A DNA stretch of 64,000 nucleotides, taken from NCBI RefSeq assembly GCF_000412635.1, contig NZ_ASTG01000011.1, forward strand, positions 83,855 through 147,854, read 5' to 3'. Source of the stretch: Sphingobium bisphenolivorans (GTDB taxonomy: Bacteria; Pseudomonadota; Alphaproteobacteria; Sphingomonadales; Sphingomonadaceae). The notes beneath the pieces are model-generated. The model was given only the letters and a program-made list of their open reading frames with translations, was not told where the DNA came from and did no database searches. The position numbers and the translations under genes are program-made. This document shows, piece by piece, positions 19,144 through 27,385 of the stretch; the first letter of the stretch is position 1; every line of letters begins with the position of its first letter.

Positions 19144-19161
19144 GCCCGTTTGATTTGTTTT

Positions 19162-19279
19162 CCGTTCGGGCTGCGCGAAGTCGAAGCCTGCCACTGAGCG
19201 AAGCGAGGTGCTTCGCTATGCTCAGCAGGGCCGTTGACCTACGGTCCTCTGGCGGGTCGACTTCGCTCAGGGCGAACGG
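19162..19279. repeat. REPIN-like inverted repeat element
   Basis: The 154-base gap before argS is mostly a folded element. The outer arms are imperfect inverted copies: CCGTTCGGGCTGCGCGAAGT near 19162 and ACTTCGCTCAGGGCGAACGG ending at 19279. Nested inside are CTGAGCGAAGCGA facing TCGCTATGCTCAG and a small CCGTTGACCTACGG hairpin. Two inverted repeat units around a spacer is the REPIN arrangement. Confidence 0.6.
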
Positions 19280-19297
19280 AGTTGAAGGAAACCGACC

Positions 19298-21025
19298 TTG
19301 TCTCTCTATATCCGCTTCATCGCTCATCTCGACGCCGTGCTCGACGCATTGGAGACGGACGGCACGCTGCCCGCTGGGCTCAACCGCAAGCCGGTAACGG
19401 TCGAGCCGCCGCGCGACGTGACGCATGGCGATCTTGCGACCAACGCCGCCATGGTGCTGGCGAAGCCCGCCGGCACCAATCCGCGGGCGTTGGCTGAGAA
19501 AATCGTTGCGGGTCTTGAGAAGCTGGACGAGGTGGAGGGCGCATCGGTAGCGGGGCCGGGCTTCATCAACCTCAAGCTCACCGACGCGACGTGGCGCGCG
19601 GAACTTGCCGCCATCCATGCAGAGGCCGGCGATTATGGCAGGTCCGACGCAGGGCAGGGCGTCACCGTCAACGTCGAATATGTGTCCGCCAACCCGACCG
19701 GCCCGATGCATATGGGCCATTGTCGTGGCGCCGTGGTGGGTGACGCGCTCGCGACCCTACTGGAATATGTCGGGCACAAGGTGATCCGCGAATATTATAT
19801 CAACGATGCTGGCGGGCAGGTGGATGTGCTCGCCCGCTCGGCGCACGTCCGCTACCGCGAAGCGTTGGGCGAGGCGGTCGGCGATATTCCGGAGGGGCTC
19901 TACCCCGGCGACTATCTGGTGCCGGTGGGACAAGCCCTGGCGGCTGAATATGGCGACAAATATGTCGGCGCGCCGGAGCATGAGTGGCTCGTCCCGTTCC
20001 GCACCAAGGCGGTCGCCGCGATGATGGAGATGATTCGCGCCGACCTGGCGCTGCTTGGCATCCATCACGACATCTTCTCTTCCGAAGCCGAGTTGCAGGC
20101 CGCCGGCAAGCCGGAAGCGGCGGAGGCCTGGCTGCGCGCGCATGATCTGGTCTATGATGGAGTGCTCGAGGCGCCCAAGGGTGAGCTGCCCGACGATTGG
20201 GAGCCGGTCGAACTGCCGCTGTTCCGATCGACCAGGTTCGGCGACGATCAGGACCGGCCGATCAAGAAGTCGAACGGCGCCTGGACCTATTTCGGCGCCG
20301 ACATGGCCTATCATTTCCAGAAGGCGCAGAACGCCGATCAGCTGATCGACATCTGGGGTGCGGACCATGCCGGCACGGTCAAGCGCATCCAGGCCGCCGT
20401 CGCCGCGCTGACCGAGGGCAAGGCGCGGTTCGACGTGAAACTGATTCAGATGGTGCGCCTGCTGCGCGACGGCGAACCGGTGAAGATGTCCAAGCGCGCC
20501 GGCAATTTCGTGACGCTGGCCGACGTGGTGCGCGAAGTGGGCAAGGATGTGGTCCGCTTCACCATGCTGACGCGCAAGGCCGACGCGCAGATGGACTTCG
20601 ACTTCGCCAAGGTGGTGGAAGCGTCGAAGGACAATCCGGTCTTCTACGTGCAATATGCCCATGCGCGCATTTCCTCGCTCGGTCGCCGGGCGGAGGAAGC
20701 GGAGATGGACCTGCCCGCGCCCGACCTGTCCCGGCTTGGGACGGAGGAACTGGGCCTCGTGAAGCTCGCCGCACAGTTCCCGCGCGTGGTGGATGGCGCT
20801 GCGTCGGCCCGTGAACCGCACAGGATCGCGTTTTATCTCAATGATTTGGCGTCAGCGTTCCACAGCTGGTGGAACATGGGCAACGACAATCCGCAGGCGC
20901 GGGTCATCCTGGCCGACGATCCTGCCACCACTTCTGCACGGCTTTTCTTGAGCCGGGGAATCGGGCAAATCATCCGCAATGGTCTGGCACTCATGGGCGT
21001 CGCCGCGCTCACGGAGATGCAATAG
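19298..21025 (+). CDS. argS: Arginyl-tRNA synthetase
   Basis: Class I aminoacyl-tRNA synthetase that charges tRNA-Arg; 575 residues. The HIGH-type motif is HMGHCRG (about 132-138), and KMSKRAGN is the KMSKS-type loop. The N-terminal additional domain for the tRNA D-loop and the C-terminal helical anticodon-binding domain are both present. The start is TTG at 19298 with GAAGGA nine bases upstream. First gene of a long plus-strand run (argS, SPOR, nagZ, scpAB, tatABC). Confidence 0.96.
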   Translation: MSLYIRFIAHLDAVLDALETDGTLPAGLNRKPVTVEPPRDVTHGDLATNAAMVLAKPAGTNPRALAEKIVAGLEKLDEVEGASVAGPGFINLKLTDATWRAELAAIHAEAGDYGRSDAGQGVTVNVEYVSANPTGPMHMGHCRGAVVGDALATLLEYVGHKVIREYYINDAGGQVDVLARSAHVRYREALGEAVGDIPEGLYPGDYLVPVGQALAAEYGDKYVGAPEHEWLVPFRTKAVAAMMEMIRADLALLGIHHDIFSSEAELQAAGKPEAAEAWLRAHDLVYDGVLEAPKGELPDDWEPVELPLFRSTRFGDDQDRPIKKSNGAWTYFGADMAYHFQKAQNADQLIDIWGADHAGTVKRIQAAVAALTEGKARFDVKLIQMVRLLRDGEPVKMSKRAGNFVTLADVVREVGKDVVRFTMLTRKADAQMDFDFAKVVEASKDNPVFYVQYAHARISSLGRRAEEAEMDLPAPDLSRLGTEELGLVKLAAQFPRVVDGAASAREPHRIAFYLNDLASAFHSWWNMGNDNPQARVILADDPATTSARLFLSRGIGQIIRNGLALMGVAALTEMQ

Positions 21026-21038
21026 CGGAGTTCGGTGA

Positions 21039-21758
21039 ATGGGTGACTATGTGCGGGGGCGGCTCGATCTGGATGATGAGGATCGCCTGCCCTGGCTCGA
21101 ACCTGGCATCGAGGATGATGAGGATCGCGGCCTCTCTCCGCTGAAGCTGCTGGGGTTCATTCTGTTCGGCCTGATCCTGATCGGCGCTGTCGTGGCGGGC
21201 CTCTGGTTCGTCCAGAACCGCGTCGGCGGCGGGGCCGCGGGCGAGGGCAAGCTGATCCCTGCGCCGCAGGGCGACTATAAGCTGCCGGCCAAGGAAGCGG
21301 ACGCCAAGAAGTTCGAGGGAGAGGGCGACGCGAGCTACGCGGCGAGCGAAGGCGTGGCGCGCGACGGCCGGATCGATCCCAGCCGCGTGCCCGAGGCGCC
21401 GATCACGCCGACGGGCGTTGCCAAGAATGTTAAGCCGGTGACGCCCGAAAAGCCGGCGCAACAGGTCACGACCCGCGTGGCCGACGCCACCGCCGCCAAG
21501 CCCCGAGGCGCAGCGGCCCGCCCGGCCGCGGGCGGCACGATCCAGCTGGGCGCCTATGGCAGCCAGTCGGGCGCGAGGGACGCATGGAAGCGCCTGTCGC
21601 AGCGCTTCACCTATCTGGCGCCGCTCACCATGTCGATCGAGGCCGCGGAGGTGGGCGGCAGTACCGTCTATCGCCTGCGCGCCGTCGCGGGCAAGCAGGC
21701 GAGCACCCTGTGCGGCAAGCTGAAGGTGGCAGGGGAAAGCTGTCTGGTGGTGAGCTAA
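21039..21758 (+). CDS. SPOR-domain membrane protein
   Basis: A 239-residue bitopic protein: acidic N-terminal cytoplasmic segment, one membrane helix (about residues 45-66), a Pro/Ala/Lys-rich periplasmic linker, and a C-terminal SPOR domain (IQLGAYGSQSGARDAWKRL to CLVVS, about 165-239). SPOR domains bind glycan strands lacking stem peptides and direct proteins to the division septum. It follows argS by 13 bases, its usual place in alphaproteobacteria. Confidence 0.88.
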   Translation: MGDYVRGRLDLDDEDRLPWLEPGIEDDEDRGLSPLKLLGFILFGLILIGAVVAGLWFVQNRVGGGAAGEGKLIPAPQGDYKLPAKEADAKKFEGEGDASYAASEGVARDGRIDPSRVPEAPITPTGVAKNVKPVTPEKPAQQVTTRVADATAAKPRGAAARPAAGGTIQLGAYGSQSGARDAWKRLSQRFTYLAPLTMSIEAAEVGGSTVYRLRAVAGKQASTLCGKLKVAGESCLVVS

Positions 21759-21800
21759 ACCCCTTCGACAGGGCGCGTCTCTGCCGCTACCATCCGCTTT

Positions 21801-22814
21801 ATGAAACCCGTTATCTTTGGCCTTTTCGGTGAGACGCTGACCCCCGATGAGCGCGCCTTCTTCGCGGAGGCGCAGCCGGCGGGCTATATCCTGTTCCGCC
21901 GCAATATCGTTGATCGGCGGCAGCTGCGCGCCCTGACGGACGAGCTGCGCTCGCTGCATGGCCGTGACGACCTGCTCATCATGATCGATCAGGAGGGCGG
22001 GCGCGTAGCGCGGATGCAGGCGCCGGAATGGCCCAGTTTTCCTCCGGGAGCAGTGTTCGACCGGCTTTATGAGATCGCGCCATCCAGTGCCATCGCCGCT
22101 GCCCGCGCCAATGCGCGCGCCCTCGCTGCCACGCTGGCGGAAGTCGGCATAACCGTCGATGCGCTGCCGTTGCTGGACGTGCGGCAGGAGGGCGCAAGCG
22201 ACATCATGGGCGACCGCACGCTGGGGGCCGAGCCGATGCGCGTCGCTGCGCTCGGTCGCGCCGTCATCGAAGGGCTGAGCGACGGCGGGGTGGTCGGCAT
22301 CGTCAAGCATATGCCGGGGCACGGCCGCGCGCTGGTGGACAGCCATCACGAGCTGCCCATCGTCACCGCCGATGAGGATGCGCTGGCGGTCGACCTCGCG
22401 CCGTTCCGGGCGCTCAAGGATGCGCCGATCGGCATGACTGCGCATGTCGTCTACACCGCCTGGGACCCCGATTTTCCCGCCAGTCTGTCCGCCTCGGTGA
22501 TCGAAACGATCATCCGGCAGCGCATCGGTTTCGACGGGCTGCTGATGTCGGACGACCTCGACATGAAGGCGCTGAAAGGGAGCATCCCCGAGCTTGCGGC
22601 GGCGACGGTCGCGGCGGGGTGCGATCTGGCGCTCAACTGCTGGGGGCGGATGGATGATATGGTCGGTATCGCGGACCTCCTGCCGGAGATCGAGCCGAGC
22701 GCGCGCGAGCGGCTGGACCGCGCCATGTCGTCGCCTCGCCGCTCGTCCGAGCCGAAGCCGCTGGAGGAGTTGCTCGCCACCCGAGACGCGTTGCTTGCAC
22801 TGGTTTCGGCCTGA
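21801..22814 (+). CDS. nagZ: Beta-N-acetylhexosaminidase (glycoside hydrolase family 3)
   Basis: Removes GlcNAc from anhydro-muropeptides during cell wall recycling in the cytoplasm. At 337 residues it has the normal single-domain length. The loop KHMPGHGRALVDSHHELP (about 166-183) contains the conserved Asp-His pair, and the nucleophile aspartate lies in LLMSDDLDMKAL. LLIMIDQEGGRVARM is also a NagZ hallmark. It lies between the SPOR gene and scpA. Confidence 0.94.
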   Translation: MKPVIFGLFGETLTPDERAFFAEAQPAGYILFRRNIVDRRQLRALTDELRSLHGRDDLLIMIDQEGGRVARMQAPEWPSFPPGAVFDRLYEIAPSSAIAAARANARALAATLAEVGITVDALPLLDVRQEGASDIMGDRTLGAEPMRVAALGRAVIEGLSDGGVVGIVKHMPGHGRALVDSHHELPIVTADEDALAVDLAPFRALKDAPIGMTAHVVYTAWDPDFPASLSASVIETIIRQRIGFDGLLMSDDLDMKALKGSIPELAAATVAAGCDLALNCWGRMDDMVGIADLLPEIEPSARERLDRAMSSPRRSSEPKPLEELLATRDALLALVSA

Positions 22815-22817
22815 CGG

Positions 22818-23600
22818 GTGGACGATCTTTTCACGCCTTCGCCTGCGCCGCGATCGGAGACGCTGACGGTCAGCTTCGAAAGCTGGGAGGGGCCGCTCGA
22901 CCTGCTGCTGGCGCTGGCGCGGACCCAGAAGGTCGACCTGCGGGAGATTTCGATCCTCGCCCTGGTCGAGCAATATCTCGCCTATGTCGAGGGCGCGCGG
23001 AAACTGAAGCTGGAATTGGCGGCGGATTACCTGGTGATGGCGGCCTGGCTCGCCTATCTCAAATCCTCGCTGCTGCTGCCGAAGGAAGCGCAGCCTGAGC
23101 CTAACCCTGAAGAATTGGCGCTGCGCCTGCAATTGCGGCTGCAGCGGCTGCACGCGATGCGGGAGGCGAGCGCGCGGCTGATGGCGCGCGACCGGATCGG
23201 CCGCGACGTGTTCGTGCGCGACAAGCCGGAGGGTCTTCGCCTCGTCCGCAAGGCGAAATGGGCGGCGAGCCTGTTCGATATGATCCAGGCCTATGGGCAG
23301 ATCCGCGCGCGCACCCAGCCGGTCGTGCACATGGTGGCGGTGCGCCCGGTGATGACGCTGGACGAAGCCATCCAGCGCGTCGGCACGCTGGTGGGCACTT
23401 CGATCGACTGGACCGCGCTGGAAAGCTTCCTCCCCTCCGATCAGGATGGCCCGATGACGAAGTCGGCGCTCGCCAGCAGCTTCGTCGCGGCGCTGGAACT
23501 TGCGCGGCAGGGCAGGCTCGAGATCCAGCAGGAGGGGATTTTCGAGCCGATCTTCCTGCGCGCCGCCCTTCCGCAACCCGCCGCAGGAGGGCTGCTGTGA
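22818..23600 (+). CDS. scpA: Segregation and condensation protein A (kleisin)
   Basis: Kleisin subunit of the bacterial SMC condensin. The 260-residue protein starts at GTG 22818, three bases after nagZ. The N-terminal ScpA signature FESWEGPLDLLLALARTQKVDLREISI (residues about 16-42) and the C-terminal winged-helix segment that contacts the SMC head (VAALELARQGRLEIQQEGIFEPIFL region) are both present. Its stop overlaps the scpB start (GTGA). Confidence 0.93.
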   Translation: MDDLFTPSPAPRSETLTVSFESWEGPLDLLLALARTQKVDLREISILALVEQYLAYVEGARKLKLELAADYLVMAAWLAYLKSSLLLPKEAQPEPNPEELALRLQLRLQRLHAMREASARLMARDRIGRDVFVRDKPEGLRLVRKAKWAASLFDMIQAYGQIRARTQPVVHMVAVRPVMTLDEAIQRVGTLVGTSIDWTALESFLPSDQDGPMTKSALASSFVAALELARQGRLEIQQEGIFEPIFLRAALPQPAAGGLL

Positions 23601-24190
23601 TCCAGGAACCCGATGATTTCGCGCGCGCCGTCGAAGCGGCGCTGTTCGTCAGCGAGCAGCCGCTGACGCTGGCGGAACTCAAGCTGCATGTCGGCGACGG
23701 CGGGGACCTGCCCGCGACGTTGGCGCAGCTCAGCCAGGATTATGCGGGACGCGGGATCAATCTGGTCGAGCGCGGCGGGCGCTGGCACTTCCAGACCCCG
23801 CCTGACCTCGCCCACATATTGCGGCGGGAAAAGGACGAGACGCGCAAGCTTTCCCGCGCGGCCATGGAAACGCTGGCGATCATCGCCTATCATGAGCCGG
23901 TCAGCCGCGCCGAAATCGAAGCCGTGCGCGGCGTGCAGGTCGCCAAGGGCACGCTGGACGTGCTGATGGAGGCTGGATGGGTACGGCCGGCGGGGCGGCG
24001 TGAAGTGCCGGGGCGGCCGCTGATTTATGCGACGACCGTAGAATTCCTGTCACATTTCGGCCTTAGCAGCCGCCGCGACCTGCCGGGAATAGAGGATCTT
24101 CGCGCCGCCGGGCTGCTCGACCCGGTCGATCTCGCGCTGGAGGGTCTGGGCGCGCAATCCGTTCTGGAAAATGACGACGAAGAAGCCTAG
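23597..24190 (+). CDS. scpB: Segregation and condensation protein B
   Basis: Partner of ScpA in the SMC complex, made of two winged-helix domains; 197 residues. Family motifs include [17 protein letters not shown] near the N-terminus and [24 protein letters not shown] and [14 protein letters not shown] in the second domain. The GTG start at 23597 overlaps the scpA stop and has AGGAGG eight bases upstream. Confidence 0.93.
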   Translation: MIQEPDDFARAVEAALFVSEQPLTLAELKLHVGDGGDLPATLAQLSQDYAGRGINLVERGGRWHFQTPPDLAHILRREKDETRKLSRAAMETLAIIAYHEPVSRAEIEAVRGVQVAKGTLDVLMEAGWVRPAGRREVPGRPLIYATTVEFLSHFGLSSRRDLPGIEDLRAAGLLDPVDLALEGLGAQSVLENDDEEA

Positions 24191-24218
24191 AAAGGCTGAG
24201 TTTCAGGAGAATGTTGAG

Positions 24219-24452
24219 ATGGGTTCCTTTTCGCTGATGCACTGGGTCATCGTGCTCCTGGTGGTCATGCTGCTCTTTGGTGGCGGCCGGATTTCCGGAC
24301 TAATGGGTGATGTCGCCAAGGGCATCAAGAGCTTCAAGAAAGGCATGGCCGAGGACGACGACGTGCCGACCAAGCCCGCGACGCGTATCGAGGGCCATCG
24401 CGTGCCCGAGCAGGACGCGCCGACCGCCACGGACGAAAAGACAAAGGCCTAA
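24219..24452 (+). CDS. tatA: Twin-arginine translocase subunit TatA
   Basis: Pore-forming subunit of the Tat export system. A 77-residue protein with one N-terminal helix ([15 protein letters not shown]), the hinge [23 protein letters not shown] (an amphipathic helix starting at residue 21) and an acidic tail. The ATG at 24219 has AGGAGA nine bases upstream; a longer in-frame reading from 24171 overlaps scpB and was rejected. Confidence 0.94.
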   Translation: MGSFSLMHWVIVLLVVMLLFGGGRISGLMGDVAKGIKSFKKGMAEDDDVPTKPATRIEGHRVPEQDAPTATDEKTKA

Positions 24453-24482
24453 AGCCTTCTTCAACTTCTGCGGTAGGCTGGC

Positions 24483-24917
24483 ATGTTCGATATCGGTTCG
24501 TCCGAACTTTTGCTGATCGTGATCGTCGCGGTGGTCGTGATCGGGCCCAAGGACTTGCCACGCGCGCTTTACAAGGTGGGGCAGATCGTCGGCAAGGCGC
24601 GCGGAATGGCGCGTCACTTCCGCACCGGCATCGATGCGATGGTGCGGGAGGTCGAAATGGAGGAACTGGAAAAGAAATGGGCCGAGCAGAACCGCCGGAT
24701 CATGGATGAGCATCCGCCCGAAACGGTCCAGCCTGCGGCGGACTCCCTCGCGGCTCCGATGGTGAACAACACCCCGGCACATGATGCCCCCTTCGTGGCG
24801 GAACCGGCGCCGATCACGCTCCAGCCGACCGTCGCGCCGCCGCCCGCTGCGGCTGACGGCCCGCCTTATCTCGCCGAAAAGCCCGCCGCCGTCAGCAAGG
24901 GCGACAGCCCGGCATGA
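24483..24917 (+). CDS. tatB: Twin-arginine translocase subunit TatB
   Basis: Receptor subunit of the Tat system with Tat[27 protein letters not shown] is the classic TatB start (helix 8-20, then GPKDLP), followed by an amphipathic helix and a long Pro/Ala-rich tail to residue 144. The tail overlaps the tatC start by ATGA. Confidence 0.94.
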   Translation: MFDIGSSELLLIVIVAVVVIGPKDLPRALYKVGQIVGKARGMARHFRTGIDAMVREVEMEELEKKWAEQNRRIMDEHPPETVQPAADSLAAPMVNNTPAHDAPFVAEPAPITLQPTVAPPPAAADGPPYLAEKPAAVSKGDSPA

Positions 24918-25690
24918 AGGATATTGACGAGAGCAAGGCACCGCTGCTCGACCACCTTATCGAACTGCGCGGCAGGCTGTTGAAATGCGTTTGGGCGCTG
25001 TTTCTGACCGGCGCGGTCTGCTTCTATTTTTCCGACAAGATCTTCGCCTTCCTCGTTCATCCGCTGAAGGAGGCCTTTGGCGATGGGGGCGGGCGGCTGG
25101 TCTATACCAAGCTGTACGAAGCCTTCTTCGTGCAGGTGAAGGTGGCGATCTTCGGCGCCTTCTGCCTGTCCTTTCCGATCATCGCGAACCAACTCTGGGC
25201 CTTCGTCGCGCCGGGCTTGTACGCCAAGGAAAAGAAGGCGCTGCTGCCGTTTCTGGTCATGACGCCGGTGCTGTTCCTGATGGGCGCCAGCCTCGCTTAT
25301 TTCGTCGTGATGCCGACGGCCTTCCACTTCTTCCTGCAGTTCCAAGGGAATAGCGGCGGCCTGGCGGTGGAGGCGCTGCCCAGCACGGACGCCTATCTGA
25401 CGCTGGTGATGCAGTTCATCCTGGCGTTCGGCATCAGCTTCCTCATGCCGGTGCTGCTGATGCTGCTCAATCGGGCAGGCTTTGTCACCCGCGCCCAGCT
25501 GATCGGGCTCCGCCGTTATATGATCGTCGCGGCTTTCATCGCGGCCGCCGTGTTGACGCCGCCCGATGTCGTCTCGCAGCTGATGCTCGCGATCCCGCTG
25601 CTGCTGCTCTATGAGATCACGATCGTCGCGATCTGGTTCACCGATCGCAGGCGGGCGAAGGAAATCGAGGCGATCGACCCGTCTGCCTGA
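24914..25690 (+). CDS. tatC: Twin-arginine translocase subunit TatC
   Basis: Polytopic core of the Tat translocase, 258 residues with six helices. The N-terminal signature [17 protein letters not shown] (residues 8-24), the FYLAP-like [17 protein letters not shown] loop and [11 protein letters not shown] are present. It ends the argS-tatC run; the hairpin at 25699-25727 follows. Confidence 0.95.
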   Translation: MKDIDESKAPLLDHLIELRGRLLKCVWALFLTGAVCFYFSDKIFAFLVHPLKEAFGDGGGRLVYTKLYEAFFVQVKVAIFGAFCLSFPIIANQLWAFVAPGLYAKEKKALLPFLVMTPVLFLMGASLAYFVVMPTAFHFFLQFQGNSGGLAVEALPSTDAYLTLVMQFILAFGISFLMPVLLMLLNRAGFVTRAQLIGLRRYMIVAAFIAAAVLTPPDVVSQLMLAIPLLLLYEITIVAIWFTDRRRAKEIEAIDPSA

Positions 25691-25698
25691 TGGGAGTT

Positions 25699-25727
25699 GG
25701 GAGGCCCGCCCTTTCGGACGGCCTCCC
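25699..25727. terminator. Hairpin between converging tatC and entericidin genes
   Basis: An 8-bp stem (GGGAGGCC, 25699-25706, with GGCCTCCC, 25720-25727) and a 13-base loop, nine bases after the tatC stop and nine before the end of the minus-strand entericidin-like gene. No clear T-run on either strand, so termination efficiency is uncertain. Confidence 0.5.
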
Positions 25728-25735
25728 GAACCAAA

Positions 25736-25864
25736 TCAATCAGCGGCGTCTTCGACAGCCTGGCCAGCGCTCTGCACGTCCTTGCCCGCGCCTTCGACGG
25801 TGTTGCAGGCCGCGACCAGCAGCGAACCGGTCAGCAGAAGGGCGGCAAAAATCTTCTTGGTCAT
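25736..25864 (-). CDS. Entericidin-like small lipoprotein (42 aa)
   Basis: A very small lipoprotein of the entericidin A/B type. It has a lysine-rich start (MTKK), a hydrophobic signal ending in lipobox LVAAC (cysteine 20) and a short mature part NTVEGAGKDVQSAGQAVED, the ecnAB-like pattern. Four in-frame ATG codons stand in tandem (25873 to 25862). GAAGGAG ends directly before the first ATG, so the third or fourth ATG has the best spacing; I used the fourth. Such lipoproteins sit in the cell envelope and are often stress-induced; the role here is unknown. Confidence 0.82.
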   Translation of the reverse strand: MTKKIFAALLLTGSLLVAACNTVEGAGKDVQSAGQAVEDAAD

Positions 25865-25991
25865 CATCATCATCTCCTTCGGGAAAGACGCTTCAGCCGG
25901 GGCGGCTCAGCCACGGCGGGGCCAAGGGAAAACTCGCTGGCGGGAAAAGCGTTCCGCAACCGAAAATATCGAGGATTTCTGAACCTGCCCC

Positions 25992-26095
25992 AAAAAATCT
26001 GAGCCCGGAACGCGTCGGGGGGGGGAGATGCGTTCCGGGCTCATGTTTTTTTGGATAGCAAGAGCGGGGGGCAAAAGATTTGCTATCCGGAATGC
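25992..26095 (-). ncRNA. Candidate small RNA with two C-rich hairpin loops
   Basis: Read on the minus strand, a 9-bp perfect stem (GGATAGCAA, with its complement, 26088-26080 and 26061-26053) carries an 18-base loop with six consecutive C. An A-rich linker leads to a 13-bp perfect stem (GAGCCCGGAACGC, 26042-26030 and 26013-26001) with a 16-base loop holding nine consecutive C, followed three bases later by six T (25997-25992). This is the form of a Rho-independent terminator at the end of a roughly 100-base RNA. C-rich loops can pair with Shine-Dalgarno sequences. On the plus strand the second stem is also followed by seven T, so it can terminate in both directions. The 5' end and promoter were not identified. 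Confidence 0.45.
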
Positions 26096-26232
26096 AGAAC
26101 GTGCGGTGTGACCATTCGGTTCCGGCGGCGGTGAAAAAACTGATTATTAAATCCAGCCTGATTACAACCGCTTAAGAGGTTGCCGCAGCATTAACCATGA
26201 AAAGATCGGTGCGGCTGCGATTTTTTCCGGCT

Positions 26233-27231
26233 TCAGATCACTGGCCGGCCGCTATTTCGATATTCCGGCTTCAACTCGGGCTGCGGAATGGCGAGCACCG
26301 GTCGCGGAACGGAGGGCTCGGGTTGAGGCAGTAATTGGGTTGCCTGCCCGGAGGCGGGGCTTGTCCACGCCGCCGCAGCGCTGATGACCGGCGCGATCGG
26401 CAGCGGCCGGAGAGCAGGACCGGATTGGAACTCCCGTCCCAGATAGGCTGAGCGGAAGGCTCCCGGCATTCCCGCTGCGCCGGATGAACGATAGAAGATA
26501 TGGGCGCCGATCACGGCGACCGGCCGCATCGCCGCCGCCCAAAGGGGGCGAACCGCCAGCGTGTGGTAGAAGGTCGCGAGCCCCACGGGTTCATAGACTT
26601 TGCCCGCCAGCGCCTGCTCCGCGATCCTTCTGGAGCGTGCCCACGCCGCCACGATGGTTCGGCGCGCCATCGACCCGTCGCAGCTGAAGGTGAACTGGCA
26701 CCGCAGATCGGTACGCTCCGATCCTTCATACACGACGCCGCATACGCTTTTCGGCCAGTTCGGGTGGCGCACACGATTGAGCACGACCTGCGCCACCGCG
26801 CGCTGGCCCTCCTCGGGTTCGTTTCCTGCCTCATAGTAGATGGCAGAGGTGAGGCAGTTGAGCGCGCGATAGCTGTCGACCGCCGTCAGGCCGCGGAACG
26901 CCATGGCGGGCGCTGCCTGCACTGCTTCCAGTCCCAGCACATGCTCGCTCTTCAGCGTCGCTGCACCAGCGGCAGGGACAAGCGCGCCCTGCGCGAAGAA
27001 ATAGGCGGATCCCGGGAAATTCTCGCCCGCATCCTCGGCCGGGTCAGCGCCCGCATGGGCCGCTGCAAGCAGGTCGAGCGGGGCGGCGGTGATCAGGCGC
27101 GGCACGACCAGCGCGATGAGCGCCAGCGCCGCGATCGCGCCCTGCCATCTCCATGCCGCCCTGCCCGCCAAGATCGAAGCCTTCTGGAAAAATCGTTTCG
27201 ACAGATGATTATAGCGCAAGAGTCTTGCCAC
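26233..27231 (-). CDS. SleB-type cell wall hydrolase
   Basis: A 332-residue protein with an N-terminal membrane helix (about 28-50) and a Hydrolase_2/SleB domain (about residues 120-245). The family core LTSAIYYEAGNEPEEGQRAVAQVVLNR spans the likely catalytic glutamate (YYEAG), and VCGVVYEGSER and CQFTFSCDG follow in the usual order. A Pro-rich tail of about 70 residues follows. It likely cuts peptidoglycan in the periplasm. GTG at 27231 is the likely start, with GGGAGAGG just upstream. Divergent from cysK with a 154-base gap in which I see no further gene. Confidence 0.85.
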   Translation of the reverse strand: MARLLRYNHLSKRFFQKASILAGRAAWRWQGAIAALALIALVVPRLITAAPLDLLAAAHAGADPAEDAGENFPGSAYFFAQGALVPAAGAATLKSEHVLGLEAVQAAPAMAFRGLTAVDSYRALNCLTSAIYYEAGNEPEEGQRAVAQVVLNRVRHPNWPKSVCGVVYEGSERTDLRCQFTFSCDGSMARRTIVAAWARSRRIAEQALAGKVYEPVGLATFYHTLAVRPLWAAAMRPVAVIGAHIFYRSSGAAGMPGAFRSAYLGREFQSGPALRPLPIAPVISAAAAWTSPASGQATQLLPQPEPSVPRPVLAIPQPELKPEYRNSGRPVI

Positions 27232-27385
27232 TTCCTCTCCCGATTCCTCCCCACCCGTTTCTGCCCTGTCCCCCTGTGGGACGGTGCGCGCCAGGGGGGA
27301 GGCTCCCGGCCGGCGAAACGGCTCTTTTGCGCCGCCATCATTCCGTTGCTTGGCAAGGCCGCATCTCGTCCGCTATGCGTGGGTC

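Noticed and set aside
18394..19194. Upstream extension of ispH
   Set aside because: Runs antisense through the lipoprotein gene, and the conserved IspH start is at 18375-18393.
21009..23576. 855-residue open frame on the minus strand
   Set aside because: Antisense to the SPOR gene, nagZ and scpA, all recognised families; long antisense frames are common at this GC content and the translation is low-complexity Arg/His/Gln-rich.
26096..26232. Promoter for the candidate small RNA
   Set aside because: TTGTAA and AT-rich boxes exist near 26140-26167 on the minus strand but the spacing is too short for a convincing promoter.
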